The translations under genes and the position numbers were made by a program. Shown one piece after another: positions 45,525 to 54,652 of a stretch of DNA of 64,000 bases. Position 1 is the first letter of the stretch. Every line of letters begins with the position of its first letter. This stretch comes from Geomonas anaerohicana (GTDB lineage Bacteria; Desulfobacterota; Desulfuromonadia; Geobacterales; Geobacteraceae): NCBI RefSeq assembly GCF_016458305.1, contig NZ_JAEMHL010000001.1, forward strand, positions 744,001 through 808,000. The letters are read 5' to 3'. The notes below the pieces were generated by a model. It was given only the letters and a program-made list of their open reading frames with translations, searched no databases and had not been told where the DNA came from.

Positions 45525-45866
45525 GCGGCACAGCTGGCGGAACTGCTCGACCCGCTGCCGGAACTGGGGCTGCACCTGGACATCGGCCACACCGAACTGA
45601 TGCTGAAAACGAGCAGCGCCGACGAGATCATCGAGCGCTTCGGCTCCCGCCTGCTGCACGTCCACCTGCACGACAACAAGGGAGGGGACGCCGACCTCCA
45701 CCTCCCGCTCGGCGCCGGGACCATCGACGTGGCGAAGCATCTGGCCACCTTGCAGCGTGCCGGCTATGACGGCACCATCACCCTGGAAGTCTTCACCCCC
45801 GACCCGGCTTTCCTGAGGTACAGCGCCGACCGGCTGCGCGCCATGTGGGGCGAGGCAGGCCGGTGA
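45525..45866 (+). pseudogene. 3' fragment of a sugar-phosphate isomerase/epimerase-type TIM barrel gene
   Basis: In a different frame from the preceding remnant, and opening directly after an in-frame TAG at 45522, comes QLAELLDPLPELGLHLDIGH, then RLLHVHLHDNKGG and HLPLGAGTIDVAKHL. These are the metal-site beta strands of the xylose-isomerase-like family (AP_endonuc_2). About the last 113 residues remain; the N-terminal half is absent. The stop at 45864 is 2 bp from the end of the convergent methyltransferase gene. Confidence 0.7.
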
Positions 45867-45868
45867 CC

Positions 45869-46489
45869 TCACTCCTTTTCCGCCCAGCCTCGGTAGGTGT
45901 ACCCCGCCAACTTAGGCACCCCCGCCGCATATCCCGCTTCGAGTGCGGTCACCCTGAAACCTGCCGACGCGATCTGTCGCGGGATAGGGCGGTCGAGGTG
46001 ACATCCCCCGGCTAGATGTTGCCACCAGGGCGTGATCCGCTCCTGCCAGCGGAGCACACCGGCATCGGGCGCGGCCCCGTGCTCGCAAAAAAGAAGCTTT
46101 CCCCCCGGCGCAAGCACGCGCCGCATCTCCGCCAACGCGCCTCTCCAGTCGTTTATGCTGCACAAGGTGAAGGTCAACAGCACCGTGTCGACGCTCGCGT
46201 CCTCCAGGGGGATGGTCGCAGCCGGCAGGTCGAGCCAGCGCACCTCCAGCCCGCTGCGCCGAACGTTTTTCTCTGCCGCCTTGCGCATCCCCGGCGACGG
46301 CTCCAGTCCCCAGATGCAGCTCACCTGCTCCCGATCGTAAAAGGGAAGGTTCAGGGCCGTCCCCATCCCGACCTCCAGCACCCGCCCTCGCGCCAGCGGT
46401 ACGATCAGCGCCCGCTGCCGCTGCAGCGCTTTCATGCCGCAGACACAGTTGGTGAGATGAGGCAGACACAACTCGTGGTAGAGGTTCAC
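45869..46489 (-). CDS. Class I SAM-dependent methyltransferase (UbiE/METTL7-like)
   Basis: 206 residues. SAM-binding motif I is VLEVGMGTALNLPFY; GLEPSPGMRKAAEK (acidic loop), LPLEDASVDTV-type motif and VLAPGGKLLFCEHG follow. The order LYHELCLPHLTNCVCG before motif I and GGCHLDRPIPRQIASAGF after it is like the METTL7-type thiol/lipid methyltransferase group; the substrate is unknown. GTG 46489 is preferred because GAGGT lies 6 bases upstream; ATG 46507 is possible and would add six residues. Confidence 0.8.
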   Translation of the reverse strand: MNLYHELCLPHLTNCVCGMKALQRQRALIVPLARGRVLEVGMGTALNLPFYDREQVSCIWGLEPSPGMRKAAEKNVRRSGLEVRWLDLPAATIPLEDASVDTVLLTFTLCSINDWRGALAEMRRVLAPGGKLLFCEHGAAPDAGVLRWQERITPWWQHLAGGCHLDRPIPRQIASAGFRVTALEAGYAAGVPKLAGYTYRGWAEKE

Positions 46490-46699
46490 GACAGTACCTC
46501 GCACCATGAAGCGATGGCAGCGCGTGTCGGCACTGACGGCAGTACGACAGCGTGGACTGTATCGGCGCAGAGCATTAATGACATATGGCACCCTGTTCTT
46601 CGCATTGTCACATTTGGAGTAGCTTTGATTTCTGCTAAGGTAGATAAAGCGTTTGTCATCATTTTGTCAATGTCGTGTTTTCATTGAACCCGGTGAGGT

Positions 46700-49600
46700 A
46701 TGATGCTCCGCCCGTCATTGTTGTCGATCCGCTTTCTGCTACTGCTCATCATCTTCGTGGTCGCCTTGCCCGCGGCCGGCGTCATTTTGTATTCCGGTAT
46801 CGAGTTCCGCAACGCCATGCTCGAGGAGGCGCGGCAGGAGACCCTGCAACTGAGCGAGAGGATCGCCACCGAGCAGCGTAACCTGGTGGTGGCAGCCGAG
46901 CAACTGGTGACCTCGCTGGCACAGCTTCCCGAGGTGAAGGAACGGGACAAGTCCAAGGTGGAACCGATCCTGAGGGATCTGCTCAAGCTGAATCCCATGT
47001 ACGCCAACATCACCATCGCGGACCGCCGGGGGATGATGTGGGCCAGCGCCGCGCCCATGAAGCAGCGCCTCGACCTCAGCAACAGGCGCTTCTTCAAGAG
47101 CGCGATCACCAGCGGCAGGCTCTCCTCGGGTGAGTACATCGTGAGCCGTATCATCACCAAACCCATCTTCAACCTGGGCTACCCGCTGAAGGACCAGGAT
47201 GGGCGCAGCGCCGGGGTGATCGGGGTCAGCATCAACATCGGCAACTACCAGCACCTGCTGCAGCAGATGAACCTCCCCAGCGGGTTCAGTTTCGTGATCC
47301 TGGACCATAAGGGGATCATCCTGGCCCGGGGCATCGACCACGCGCGCTACGTCGGCAAACCCTATCCGGAAAAGCCCTTCCGCAACATCCAGCAGGGGCC
47401 GGACACCGGGACCGAAATCCGGCCGGGGTTGCAGGGGGACAACAGGATCATCTCCTACCGCAAGCTGCGGCTGCCGGGGGAGGCCACCCCCTACATGTAC
47501 GTCACCGCCGGTATACCCACGGAGGTGGCCACGCGGGAAGCCAGCCGCGCGCTGACCCGCAGCATGGTCTTGCTTTCCTCAGTACTGCTCCTGGCCTGCG
47601 GCTGCGCCATTTTGATCGGCAAGCGCAGCATTGGAGATCGTATCAGGGTCCTGGAGGATGCCTCGGAAAGGCTGGCCGGCGGAGATGCCGAGGTCAGGGT
47701 CTCCGCCCTGGTGGTGGGGGGGGAACTGGGGAGCCTGGCGCTGACTTTCGACGCGATGGCGGAGCAGTTGCGTGCCAGGGAAGAGGCCCTTGCCCGCAGC
47801 GAGGCCTTTTTGAACACCATAATCCAGACCGAGCCGGAGTGCGTGAAGCTGCTCGACCGCAACGGCTGCCTGGAGATGATGAACCATGCCGGCCTGGCCA
47901 TGATCGACGCGGAGTCGCTGGCCCAGGTGCAGGGGGAATGCATGTATCCCCTGGTCACGCCCGAGTACCGGGATGCCTTCATCGAGCTGACCAACAATGT
48001 CTTCCGCGGCGCTACGGGTAACCTCGTCTTCGAAGCGGTCGGACTCAAGGGGAGACGGGTGTGGCTGGATACCCATGCCGTCCCCTTCCGCAACGATCAC
48101 GGCGACATCGTTTCCCTGCTGGGGATCACCAGGGACATCACCGAGCACAGAAAGAGCGAGGAGGAGCGGCGCGAGAATCTGCTGCTGTTCGAATCGCTGA
48201 TGCGCTACTCCCCGATGGGGATCCGTATCTTCAATGGCGAGTCGGGGCAATGCATCCTGCTGAACCAGGCGACGGCGGAGATCGCCGGGGGGCGGGTGGA
48301 GGCGATGCAGGAACAGAATTTCCGTACCCTGCGGTCATGGCAGGAAAGCGGCCTGCTGGAGGTCGCCGAACAGGTGCTCGACGACGGCGTGGCCCGTGTG
48401 CGCGACGTGGATCTCACTACCAGCTTCGGCAAACGGGTCGCCATGTCCTACAGCCTGTCCCGACTGCTGATGAAGGACAAGAAGCACCTGCTGGTGGTGG
48501 GGCGGGACGTCACCGATGAGCGGCGCCTGGAGCAGGAAAAAACGGAGATGGAAGCCCAGATCCTGCATGTCCAGAAGCTGGAGAGCCTGGGCGTACTGGC
48601 GGGGGGGATCGCCCACGACTTCAATAACATCCTGATGGCGATCATGGGCAATGCCGAGCTGGCGCTGCTCAGGCTGCCGCAGGAATCGCCGGTGCGTACC
48701 AATCTGCACAACATAGAGAAGTCCTCGCAGCGCGCGGCGGACCTGGCCCAGCAGATGCTCGCCTACTCCGGCAAGGGGCGCTTCGTCATCGAGGTGCTGG
48801 ACATCAACGCCATCATCAAAGAAATGAGCCACATGCTGGAGGTCTCCATCTCAAAGAAGGCCCAGATGCGCCTGGAACTCGCCGGCGACCTCCCCCCGCT
48901 GCAGGTGGACGCGACGCAGATCCGCCAGGTCATCATGAACCTGGTCATCAATGCCTCTGAGGCGATCGGCGACCACAACGGGGTGATCTCGGTCCGGACC
49001 GGGGCCAGCGAACTGGAAGGGGCGGCGCTGTCCCGGCTCTGGCTCACCGACCGGCTCCAGGAGGGACTCTACGTCTACTTCGAGGTGGCGGACGACGGCT
49101 GCGGCATGGACCAGGATACCCTGGGCAAGATCTTTGATCCCTTCTTCACCACCAAATTCACCGGACGGGGGCTGGGCATGGCTGCCGTATTGGGGATCGT
49201 GCGCGGACACCGGGGGACGATCGAAGTGCACAGCGAACCGGGACGTGGCTCCCTGTTCAGGGTATACCTGCCCGCCCATCAGGCGGAGCTCCGGCAGCAG
49301 GCGCGACAGGAACAGGGTGTCGTCGCGGCGTGCGGTTCCGGTACGGTGCTGCTGGTCGATGACGAGGAGGCGATCCGCAGCCTCGGTAAAGAGATGCTGG
49401 AGAGTCTTGGCTACAGCGTGTTGACCGCCGAGGATGGTGCGGTCGCCATCGAGATTTTCCAGCAGCGCCGGGACGAGGTGGACTGCGTGATCCTTGACCT
49501 GACCATGCCCCACATGGACGGCGAGCAGGCCCTGCAGTTGTTGCGCTCACTGGATCCACAGGTACAGGTGATCCTCTCCAGCGGCTACAGCGAGCAGGAA

Positions 49601-49714
49601 ATCACCGAGAGGTTCACCGGCAGGGGGCTGGCCGGGTTCATCCAAAAGCCCTACCGCCTAGCGGACCTGGGGCTGAAGCTGCAGCGCGTCCGGACTATGG
49701 CGCGGCGGCAGTAA
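46700..49714 (+). CDS. Hybrid histidine kinase: Cache-HAMP-PAS-PAS-kinase-receiver
   Basis: Membrane helix (about 8-30), extracytoplasmic Cache-type sensor (about 35-280), second helix (about 290-312), HAMP (RIRVLEDASERLAGGDAEV), two PAS domains (about 370-490 and 500-615), HisKA with GGIAHDFNN (H639), ATPase with NLVINASEAI and FTGRGLGMAAVLGIVRGH, and receiver (VILDLTMPHMDG). 1004 residues. Its catalytic half closely parallels the kinase at 42146, pointing to duplication with sensor exchange. Starts at ATG ATG (46700/46703) after GTGAGG. Confidence 0.92.
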   Translation: MMLRPSLLSIRFLLLLIIFVVALPAAGVILYSGIEFRNAMLEEARQETLQLSERIATEQRNLVVAAEQLVTSLAQLPEVKERDKSKVEPILRDLLKLNPMYANITIADRRGMMWASAAPMKQRLDLSNRRFFKSAITSGRLSSGEYIVSRIITKPIFNLGYPLKDQDGRSAGVIGVSINIGNYQHLLQQMNLPSGFSFVILDHKGIILARGIDHARYVGKPYPEKPFRNIQQGPDTGTEIRPGLQGDNRIISYRKLRLPGEATPYMYVTAGIPTEVATREASRALTRSMVLLSSVLLLACGCAILIGKRSIGDRIRVLEDASERLAGGDAEVRVSALVVGGELGSLALTFDAMAEQLRAREEALARSEAFLNTIIQTEPECVKLLDRNGCLEMMNHAGLAMIDAESLAQVQGECMYPLVTPEYRDAFIELTNNVFRGATGNLVFEAVGLKGRRVWLDTHAVPFRNDHGDIVSLLGITRDITEHRKSEEERRENLLLFESLMRYSPMGIRIFNGESGQCILLNQATAEIAGGRVEAMQEQNFRTLRSWQESGLLEVAEQVLDDGVARVRDVDLTTSFGKRVAMSYSLSRLLMKDKKHLLVVGRDVTDERRLEQEKTEMEAQILHVQKLESLGVLAGGIAHDFNNILMAIMGNAELALLRLPQESPVRTNLHNIEKSSQRAADLAQQMLAYSGKGRFVIEVLDINAIIKEMSHMLEVSISKKAQMRLELAGDLPPLQVDATQIRQVIMNLVINASEAIGDHNGVISVRTGASELEGAALSRLWLTDRLQEGLYVYFEVADDGCGMDQDTLGKIFDPFFTTKFTGRGLGMAAVLGIVRGHRGTIEVHSEPGRGSLFRVYLPAHQAELRQQARQEQGVVAACGSGTVLLVDDEEAIRSLGKEMLESLGYSVLTAEDGAVAIEIFQQRRDEVDCVILDLTMPHMDGEQALQLLRSLDPQVQVILSSGYSEQEITERFTGRGLAGFIQKPYRLADLGLKLQRVRTMARRQ

Positions 49715-49794
49715 GCGGTGCGGTTGGTCCGCCGGCGCGCGGGACGGCAACGGTGCACCCGCTCCCGGGACAGGCCGGCCGCGTCCGGTGCAGG

Positions 49795-50895
49795 CTAACG
49801 GATCATGTCGGTGATGCTGGCGATGGGGAGAGTGTCGGCGTGGATGGTCTGCTGGAGTGCGTGGAACTCTTCTATGTGTTTGAAGAATAACTCGAGCAGC
49901 TGCGGGTCGAAGGCCTTGCCGGTCTCGTCGGTCATGATCGCCATGCTTTCCTCCAGGCTGAAGGCCCTCTTGTAGACCCTCTCGGTAAGCAGGGCGTCGA
50001 AGACGTCCACGATGGAGACCACCCGCGCGAAGATGTGGATCTCGTCACCTTTGAGCCCGTACGGGTAGCCGGTGCCGTCCCATTTTTCGTGGTGTTGCAG
50101 CGCGATGACCCTTCCCGCCTCGATCACCGGGTAGTCCCGGGCCCCCGACATGATCTTCCCGCCGATCACCGTGTGCTCCTTCATGGTTGCGAACTCTTCC
50201 GGTGCCAGCTTGCCCGGCTTGAGCAGTATCGAGTCCGGGATGCCGATCTTGCCCACGTCGTGCAACAGCGATGCGAAATAGAGGATGTCGCACTGGTCGC
50301 CGGGGATGCCGGCCAACTGGCCCAGCCGCTTGGAAAGCTGGCTGATGCACTTCAGGTGCGATCCCGTCTCGTGGTCCCGGAACTCGGCCGCCCGCCCCAG
50401 GCGCAGCGAAATCTCGTACTCCGTCTGCATGGCCTTGGCCAGCGCCTGCTGCAGGGCGGCGGTCCTTTTGGCAACTTCCACTTCCAGGACCGCATTGGTG
50501 TCCTTGGCGAAATCGGCCAGCCTCTTGTTGCGGATCTGGTTCATGACCCGATGGCGCAGTTCGCACAGGTTGAACGGCTTGCACAGGAAGTCGTTGGCCC
50601 CCAACTCCAGTACGTTGGCCCCTTCCTTGCCGTCTGTGGTGACCACGACGACCGGTATGTCGTGCCAATGCACGTCCTGCTTGATCCGGCGCAAGACCTC
50701 GCAGCCGTCCAGTACCGGCATGTTGAGGTCCATGACGACCAGGTCCACCTGGGGGTGGGCCGAGATGGCGTCGATCACCTCCTGGCCGTTGCCGGCCTTG
50801 ATCAGGGTGCACTCGAACTGCTGCAGCATCGTCTCGAGCATGTCGAGGTTGAGGGGATCGTAGTCGGCCAGGATCACCTTCACGTCTTCGAACAT
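49795..50895 (-). CDS. Response regulator with HD-GYP-type phosphodiesterase domain
   Basis: Receiver (D56 in DLVVMDLNMP) linked by a coiled coil (about 130-160) to an HD-GYP domain: H212-D213 in LLHDVGKIGIP, then ALQHHEKWDGTGYPYG (HHE 268-270, GTGYP 274-278) and VSIVDVFDALLTERVYK. Family members hydrolyse cyclic-di-GMP. The motif set looks complete, so activity controlled by phosphorylation is expected. ATG 50895 follows GGGAGAAGAAG; an upstream ATG at 50958 would add an odd 21-residue tail. It converges on the kinase at 46700, a possible partner. Confidence 0.9.
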   Translation of the reverse strand: MFEDVKVILADYDPLNLDMLETMLQQFECTLIKAGNGQEVIDAISAHPQVDLVVMDLNMPVLDGCEVLRRIKQDVHWHDIPVVVVTTDGKEGANVLELGANDFLCKPFNLCELRHRVMNQIRNKRLADFAKDTNAVLEVEVAKRTAALQQALAKAMQTEYEISLRLGRAAEFRDHETGSHLKCISQLSKRLGQLAGIPGDQCDILYFASLLHDVGKIGIPDSILLKPGKLAPEEFATMKEHTVIGGKIMSGARDYPVIEAGRVIALQHHEKWDGTGYPYGLKGDEIHIFARVVSIVDVFDALLTERVYKRAFSLEESMAIMTDETGKAFDPQLLELFFKHIEEFHALQQTIHADTLPIASITDMIR

Positions 50896-51330
50896 CTTCT
50901 TCTCCCTGCCTTGCCAGGATGCTGTGCGGGAAATAATTAAGCAGGCTTTCCCACCCATGCACCGTATCGGATGATTTCCATTTCACTTGAATAGGCATGG
51001 TGCCGGGCCGGAACGGCAGAGAGATGGTGACTTGGTCGCCGTAGCGATCATGGCTTCGGCTTCGGCTGTTGGAGCTTCGTTGGGGTCAATAGGCACCAAT
51101 TATGCCCCTAAGCCCCAGAAAGGACGGATAATTTTATTGTCTTGCACCACAATCTGTTTGCCATGGAAATTGATTTTGTATATAAAACGTTACTCACGAT
51201 GCTTATGGCGGCGGCCTTGTTCACGGTAAGACTGATGGGATCGTGTCGCCGCCGGCGGTGAATCTTCGAGGTGTGTTGCAGTGCTCTTTGAGTACATCAT
51301 TAAATGAGGAAATGGTTAGGAGGGAGTTTG
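50896..51330. other. 435-bp gap without recognisable gene
   Basis: AT-richer stretches (TATATAAAACG near 51180) may hold a promoter for the following lipoprotein gene, with TTTGCC about 16 bp upstream. GGCTTCGGCTTCGGC is a small direct repeat near 51053. No open frame with a recognisable product was seen. Confidence 0.4.
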
Positions 51331-52296
51331 ATGTTCAAGCAAGTCGGGAAAATTTCGGTCGTATTGTCATGTCTGCTTTCCCTGGGGTGCGCGAATCACG
51401 TCAAGGTGAACACGATCACGGAAACCCAGGTGGCCCGGGATCTGAAGACCCACACGGTCGACATCGATGCCAATACCGGGTCGCTGGTCACCATGCCGCA
51501 GATCAGTGTGCTGGTCCAGGACTCCAAGGCGTTCCGGGTGAAGTCCTACGAGATGAAGACCGATTACGACTTCTCCACCCCCTACCAGGGAGTACGCGAG
51601 CTCTACGAAGTTCCGGTCGGCATTGTGCTGCTGCCGGTGGGCGTCGTGGTCAACGTCCTCGATTTCGCCCTGCTCGGCCTGATCCCCAACAGCATCACCG
51701 ACTCCATCCTGGACACGAGCTTTGCCGGGCTTAACCCCTTCATGAACATCGAGTCCGACACCCGCGTGGAGCGCACCGAGATCAAGTCCGAGAAGAAGCT
51801 GCTCGACGAAAAAGACGAATTCGTCAAGTTGCCGCTGGCGAACAAGGAAATTACCGTCAGCTCCGGGGACGGCGCCACCATCCCGGTCCTGCTCGACGAC
51901 AACGGCAAGGCGGAAATCAGCCTGGTCCGCCTGAGCGCGGTGAGCGACGACATCGAGAAGATCATCATCACCGCGAAGTCCGACGACGTGGTCAGCAAGA
52001 AAGACATCGACGTGTCCAGGATGCTGAGAAGCCAGCTGCAGCAGGCAAGCGTCATCACCAAGAAATACGCCAACCTGGTCAAGAAGGATGTCAAAGGGGA
52101 CGACCTGAAGCAGGTGGACATCGCCGTCTTCGCCGGCGACCTGATGAAGCTGAACAAGCTCGGTTTTGAAGGGGAATCGCTGCGGATCGAGCGGAACGCG
52201 ATGTCGGTCATGTCCGACGAGCAGAAGACCCTGCTCAAAAAGGAGATCGACAAGCTGCTGAAGACGGACCTGGCCAAGGCACCGGCAGCCGGCTAG
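51331..52296 (+). CDS. Lipoprotein of unknown function
   Basis: ATG 51331 follows TAGGAGGGAG; the product begins MFKQVGKISVVLSCLLSLGC, a signal peptide with lipobox LSLGC (Cys 20). 321 residues in total. A hydrophobic hairpin (about 90-125, VPVGIVLLPVGVVVNVLDFALLGLIP) is followed by a charged region. The part after about 150 looks like a beta domain plus helices (QLQQASVITKKYANLVKKD). I recognise no domain. A strong terminator follows 30 bp after the stop. Confidence 0.75.
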   Translation: MFKQVGKISVVLSCLLSLGCANHVKVNTITETQVARDLKTHTVDIDANTGSLVTMPQISVLVQDSKAFRVKSYEMKTDYDFSTPYQGVRELYEVPVGIVLLPVGVVVNVLDFALLGLIPNSITDSILDTSFAGLNPFMNIESDTRVERTEIKSEKKLLDEKDEFVKLPLANKEITVSSGDGATIPVLLDDNGKAEISLVRLSAVSDDIEKIIITAKSDDVVSKKDIDVSRMLRSQLQQASVITKKYANLVKKDVKGDDLKQVDIAVFAGDLMKLNKLGFEGESLRIERNAMSVMSDEQKTLLKKEIDKLLKTDLAKAPAAG

Positions 52297-52326
52297 CAGG
52301 AGAGCTTCCCTCACTGGTTGGGGATG

Positions 52327-52367
52327 AAAAGCGGGCGCACCCGATACGGGGCGCCCGCTTTTTTTTT
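52327..52367. terminator. Bidirectional intrinsic terminator
   Basis: AAAAGCGGGCGC pairs with GCGCCCGCTTTT around ACCCGATACGGG, with T9 on the plus strand and A4 on the other side. It serves the lipoprotein gene and probably the convergent AEC transporter gene. Confidence 0.92.
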
Positions 52368-52376
52368 ACGCGGCTC

Positions 52377-53297
52377 TCACAGCAGCACCCACATCGTGAC
52401 CGGGAGGGTGAAGAAGGAGAGGCAGGTCTGTGCGGTGATGATGGAAGCCATGCTGTCGTGGTCGCCACCCATCTGCCGGGAGAGGATGTAGGCTGTCGGC
52501 GCAGTAGGGACACTGAAAAGGAGCAGCACCACCCCCGCCGCCTGGCCGGTCAATCCGGTCGCCGCGGCCAACCACCACGCCAGCACCGGTTTGCACAGAA
52601 ACTGTATGGTGCAACTCACCACGGTAGGTTGCCAGTGCCGCGCCAGGTTGCCGACCCGGTAGGCGGCTCCCACCGCCATGAGCCCCACCGGGAAGGCCGC
52701 TTTACCGGCCAGGGCGAGTGTGCCGTCAATGGCGGCGGGGAGTTGCCACCCCGACGCGTTGATGCCGATCCCCACCAGGCAGCCGATGATGAGCGGGTTG
52801 CGCGCGAGGTCGGCGCCCAGGCGCTTGAGGTCGAGCCCATCGCCGCTGCCGACGGTCAGGGAGAAGGCGGAAACGCAGAGGACGTTGATGAGGACGATCA
52901 TGAAGCCCGCACCAAGGGCCGCCAGGAAGAGGCCGTCCTTGCCGAAGAGGCTTTCGGCCAGCGCCAGCGCCACGAAGGTGTTGAAGCGGACGCCTCCCTG
53001 GAACAGCGATGTGAAGACGCCCCCTCCCATGCGCCGGTTGGCGGCGCCCCAGAGGATGATCAGGACGGCGCTGGCGGCGACCACACCTTCGACGGTCAGC
53101 AGGATGCCGAACCAGGGGAGCGTCCCGATTTTCTTTCCCGCCAGGCTGTGGATGAGGGCGGCGGGCATGAGCAGGAAGTAGGTGAGCCGCTCCGCCGAGG
53201 GCCAGAAGGAAGGGGACAGGAATTCGCTACGTCTGATCAGGAAGCCGACCAGGATCAGAGACAGCACGGGGGTGAGGGCATTCACTATGGTGATCAA
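52377..53297 (-). CDS. AEC (auxin efflux carrier) family transporter
   Basis: 306 residues with about ten membrane helices in two five-helix halves. Family-like signatures are GGVRFNTFVALALAESLFG and NPLIIGCLVGIGINASGW, the loop that divides the halves, and a C-terminal AAGVVLLLFSVPTAPTAYILS. Members export small organic acids such as malonate or auxin-like compounds; the substrate here is unknown. TTG 53297 is chosen because AAGGAG stands 6-7 bases upstream; the frame is open further but without a ribosome site. The LysR gene lies 81 bp upstream on the same strand. Confidence 0.85.
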   Translation of the reverse strand: MITIVNALTPVLSLILVGFLIRRSEFLSPSFWPSAERLTYFLLMPAALIHSLAGKKIGTLPWFGILLTVEGVVAASAVLIILWGAANRRMGGGVFTSLFQGGVRFNTFVALALAESLFGKDGLFLAALGAGFMIVLINVLCVSAFSLTVGSGDGLDLKRLGADLARNPLIIGCLVGIGINASGWQLPAAIDGTLALAGKAAFPVGLMAVGAAYRVGNLARHWQPTVVSCTIQFLCKPVLAWWLAAATGLTGQAAGVVLLLFSVPTAPTAYILSRQMGGDHDSMASIITAQTCLSFFTLPVTMWVLL

Positions 53298-53378
53298 GCT
53301 ACTCTCCTTGTGTCTTGCAGTGGAAAGAGAGTAGCACGGGCTCACTTTGCGAAAAAGTTCATTATTCTTGCGTGAGGC

Positions 53379-54269
53379 TCAAGTATTTCTTAAGTAACCG
53401 CACTCGCGGCAGAGCTCGTCCAGCACCAGTTGCGTCAGTGCGAGGCGCGGATGACGGCGCTTCTGGTACATGCCGACCCTCCTCACCAACTGGGGGGAAC
53501 CGAATGCGGTCAGCGTGAAATGGGCCTGCGCCTCCTCGAGCCGGCGCCGGTTCAGCGGCATGACGGCGATCCCCAATCCCTCTTCCACCAGGCTCAGCGC
53601 GGCCTCCAGGGAATCGAACTCCATGACCTCGCGCGGGCGGATCCCCTGCGCCAGCAACTGCCTGTCCACCAGGGCACCTGCCCAGGCCGTCTTGTCGAAG
53701 CGCACGAAGGGGTAAGCCTGGAAGAGCTCGGCAACCGTGGCGGTTTCGCTCCCCTTGGGGGCGACCACGAAGAAAGGCTCCTCGTCGTAAGGGTGCCACT
53801 GGAACTGCGCGGGGACGGCAAACGGCGGCTCGGTGGTGAGGGCCGCGTCGAGGTCGCCCCCCTGTACCTGTCGCACCAGCTCCGCCGACAGGCTGGAGAC
53901 CAGCCGCACCTGCATCTCCTGGTGCTCCTTGCGCAGGCGGCCGAGGACCGGGGGGAGCGCGCCGGTGATCACGGTGGGGACGGCGCCGAGGGTGAGCACG
54001 CCCCGGATGGCCGCCGATGGCGACAGCTCGGTCTTGATGCCGTCGTAGAGTTCGAGGATCTCGCGAGCCCGTTCCACGACCAGCTTCCCGTTCAGGTTCA
54101 GTTTGGTGCCGCGGCCGATGCGCTCGAAAAGCCGCACGCCCAGTTCTTCTTCCAGGTTCTTTATCTGCAGGCTGATGGCGGATTGGGTCAGGCAGAGTTG
54201 CTCCGCCGCCGCTGTGAAACTTCCTTTGCTGGCGATGGCGGTGAGAATGCGCAGGCTGCGTAGGGACAT
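53379..54269 (-). CDS. LysR-family transcriptional regulator
   Basis: 296 residues. The N-terminal winged helix-turn-helix reads SLRSLRILTAIASKGSFTAAAEQLCLTQSAISLQIKNLEEEL, a very typical LysR start. The effector domain (about 90-290) has the usual LGAVPTVITGALPPVLGRL opening and EAALSLVEEGLGIAVMP. It is co-directional with and just upstream of the AEC transporter gene, so it may control that gene; LysR genes more often lie divergent from their targets. Confidence 0.92.
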   Translation of the reverse strand: MSLRSLRILTAIASKGSFTAAAEQLCLTQSAISLQIKNLEEELGVRLFERIGRGTKLNLNGKLVVERAREILELYDGIKTELSPSAAIRGVLTLGAVPTVITGALPPVLGRLRKEHQEMQVRLVSSLSAELVRQVQGGDLDAALTTEPPFAVPAQFQWHPYDEEPFFVVAPKGSETATVAELFQAYPFVRFDKTAWAGALVDRQLLAQGIRPREVMEFDSLEAALSLVEEGLGIAVMPLNRRRLEEAQAHFTLTAFGSPQLVRRVGMYQKRRHPRLALTQLVLDELCRECGYLRNT

Positions 54270-54301
54270 CTAAAGGCTCCGAAGTAGTGAGTATATGTTG
54301 T

Positions 54302-54652
54302 TCAGAGGTGCAGTTGTTCGATGGTTATTCCCAGTGCGGCGGCTATTTTTCTAAGAGTCGCCATGCGCGGACGTGCAGTGGGGTGTTCGAACTTAGCGAC
54401 GGCTGCTTGTGAAACACTCAGTCGTTTGGCAAGGTCATCCTGGGTTAATCCAAGTTCTTCCCGCCATGCCCTAATCAGGGACATGTCGTGTAGAACATGG
54501 GCTTCGACAACGGATTGGGGTATCCCGGTTGCCTGAGCTTTCCTCGCTTTTAGCATTGGCCGGATTCTCTGGAACTCTGCCCAGGGAACCAGGACGTATG
54601 CCGGTTGTCCCGCGTGTTCTATGATTTGATATTCAGTATGTTCGTTCATCAC
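54302..54652 (-). CDS. Antitoxin: Phd-like N-terminus plus XRE helix-turn-helix
   Basis: 116 residues. The N-terminal 35 residues (YQIIEHAGQPAYVLVPWAEFQRI) look like the beta-hairpin of Phd/YefM antitoxins. The C-terminal half is a HigA-like XRE domain (LGLTQDDLAKRLSVSQAAVAKFEHP…RMATLRKIAAALGI). It overlaps the end of the toxin gene by 20 bp. The combination suggests operator binding by the XRE part and toxin contact by the N-terminal part. Confidence 0.85.
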   Translation of the reverse strand: MMNEHTEYQIIEHAGQPAYVLVPWAEFQRIRPMLKARKAQATGIPQSVVEAHVLHDMSLIRAWREELGLTQDDLAKRLSVSQAAVAKFEHPTARPRMATLRKIAAALGITIEQLHL

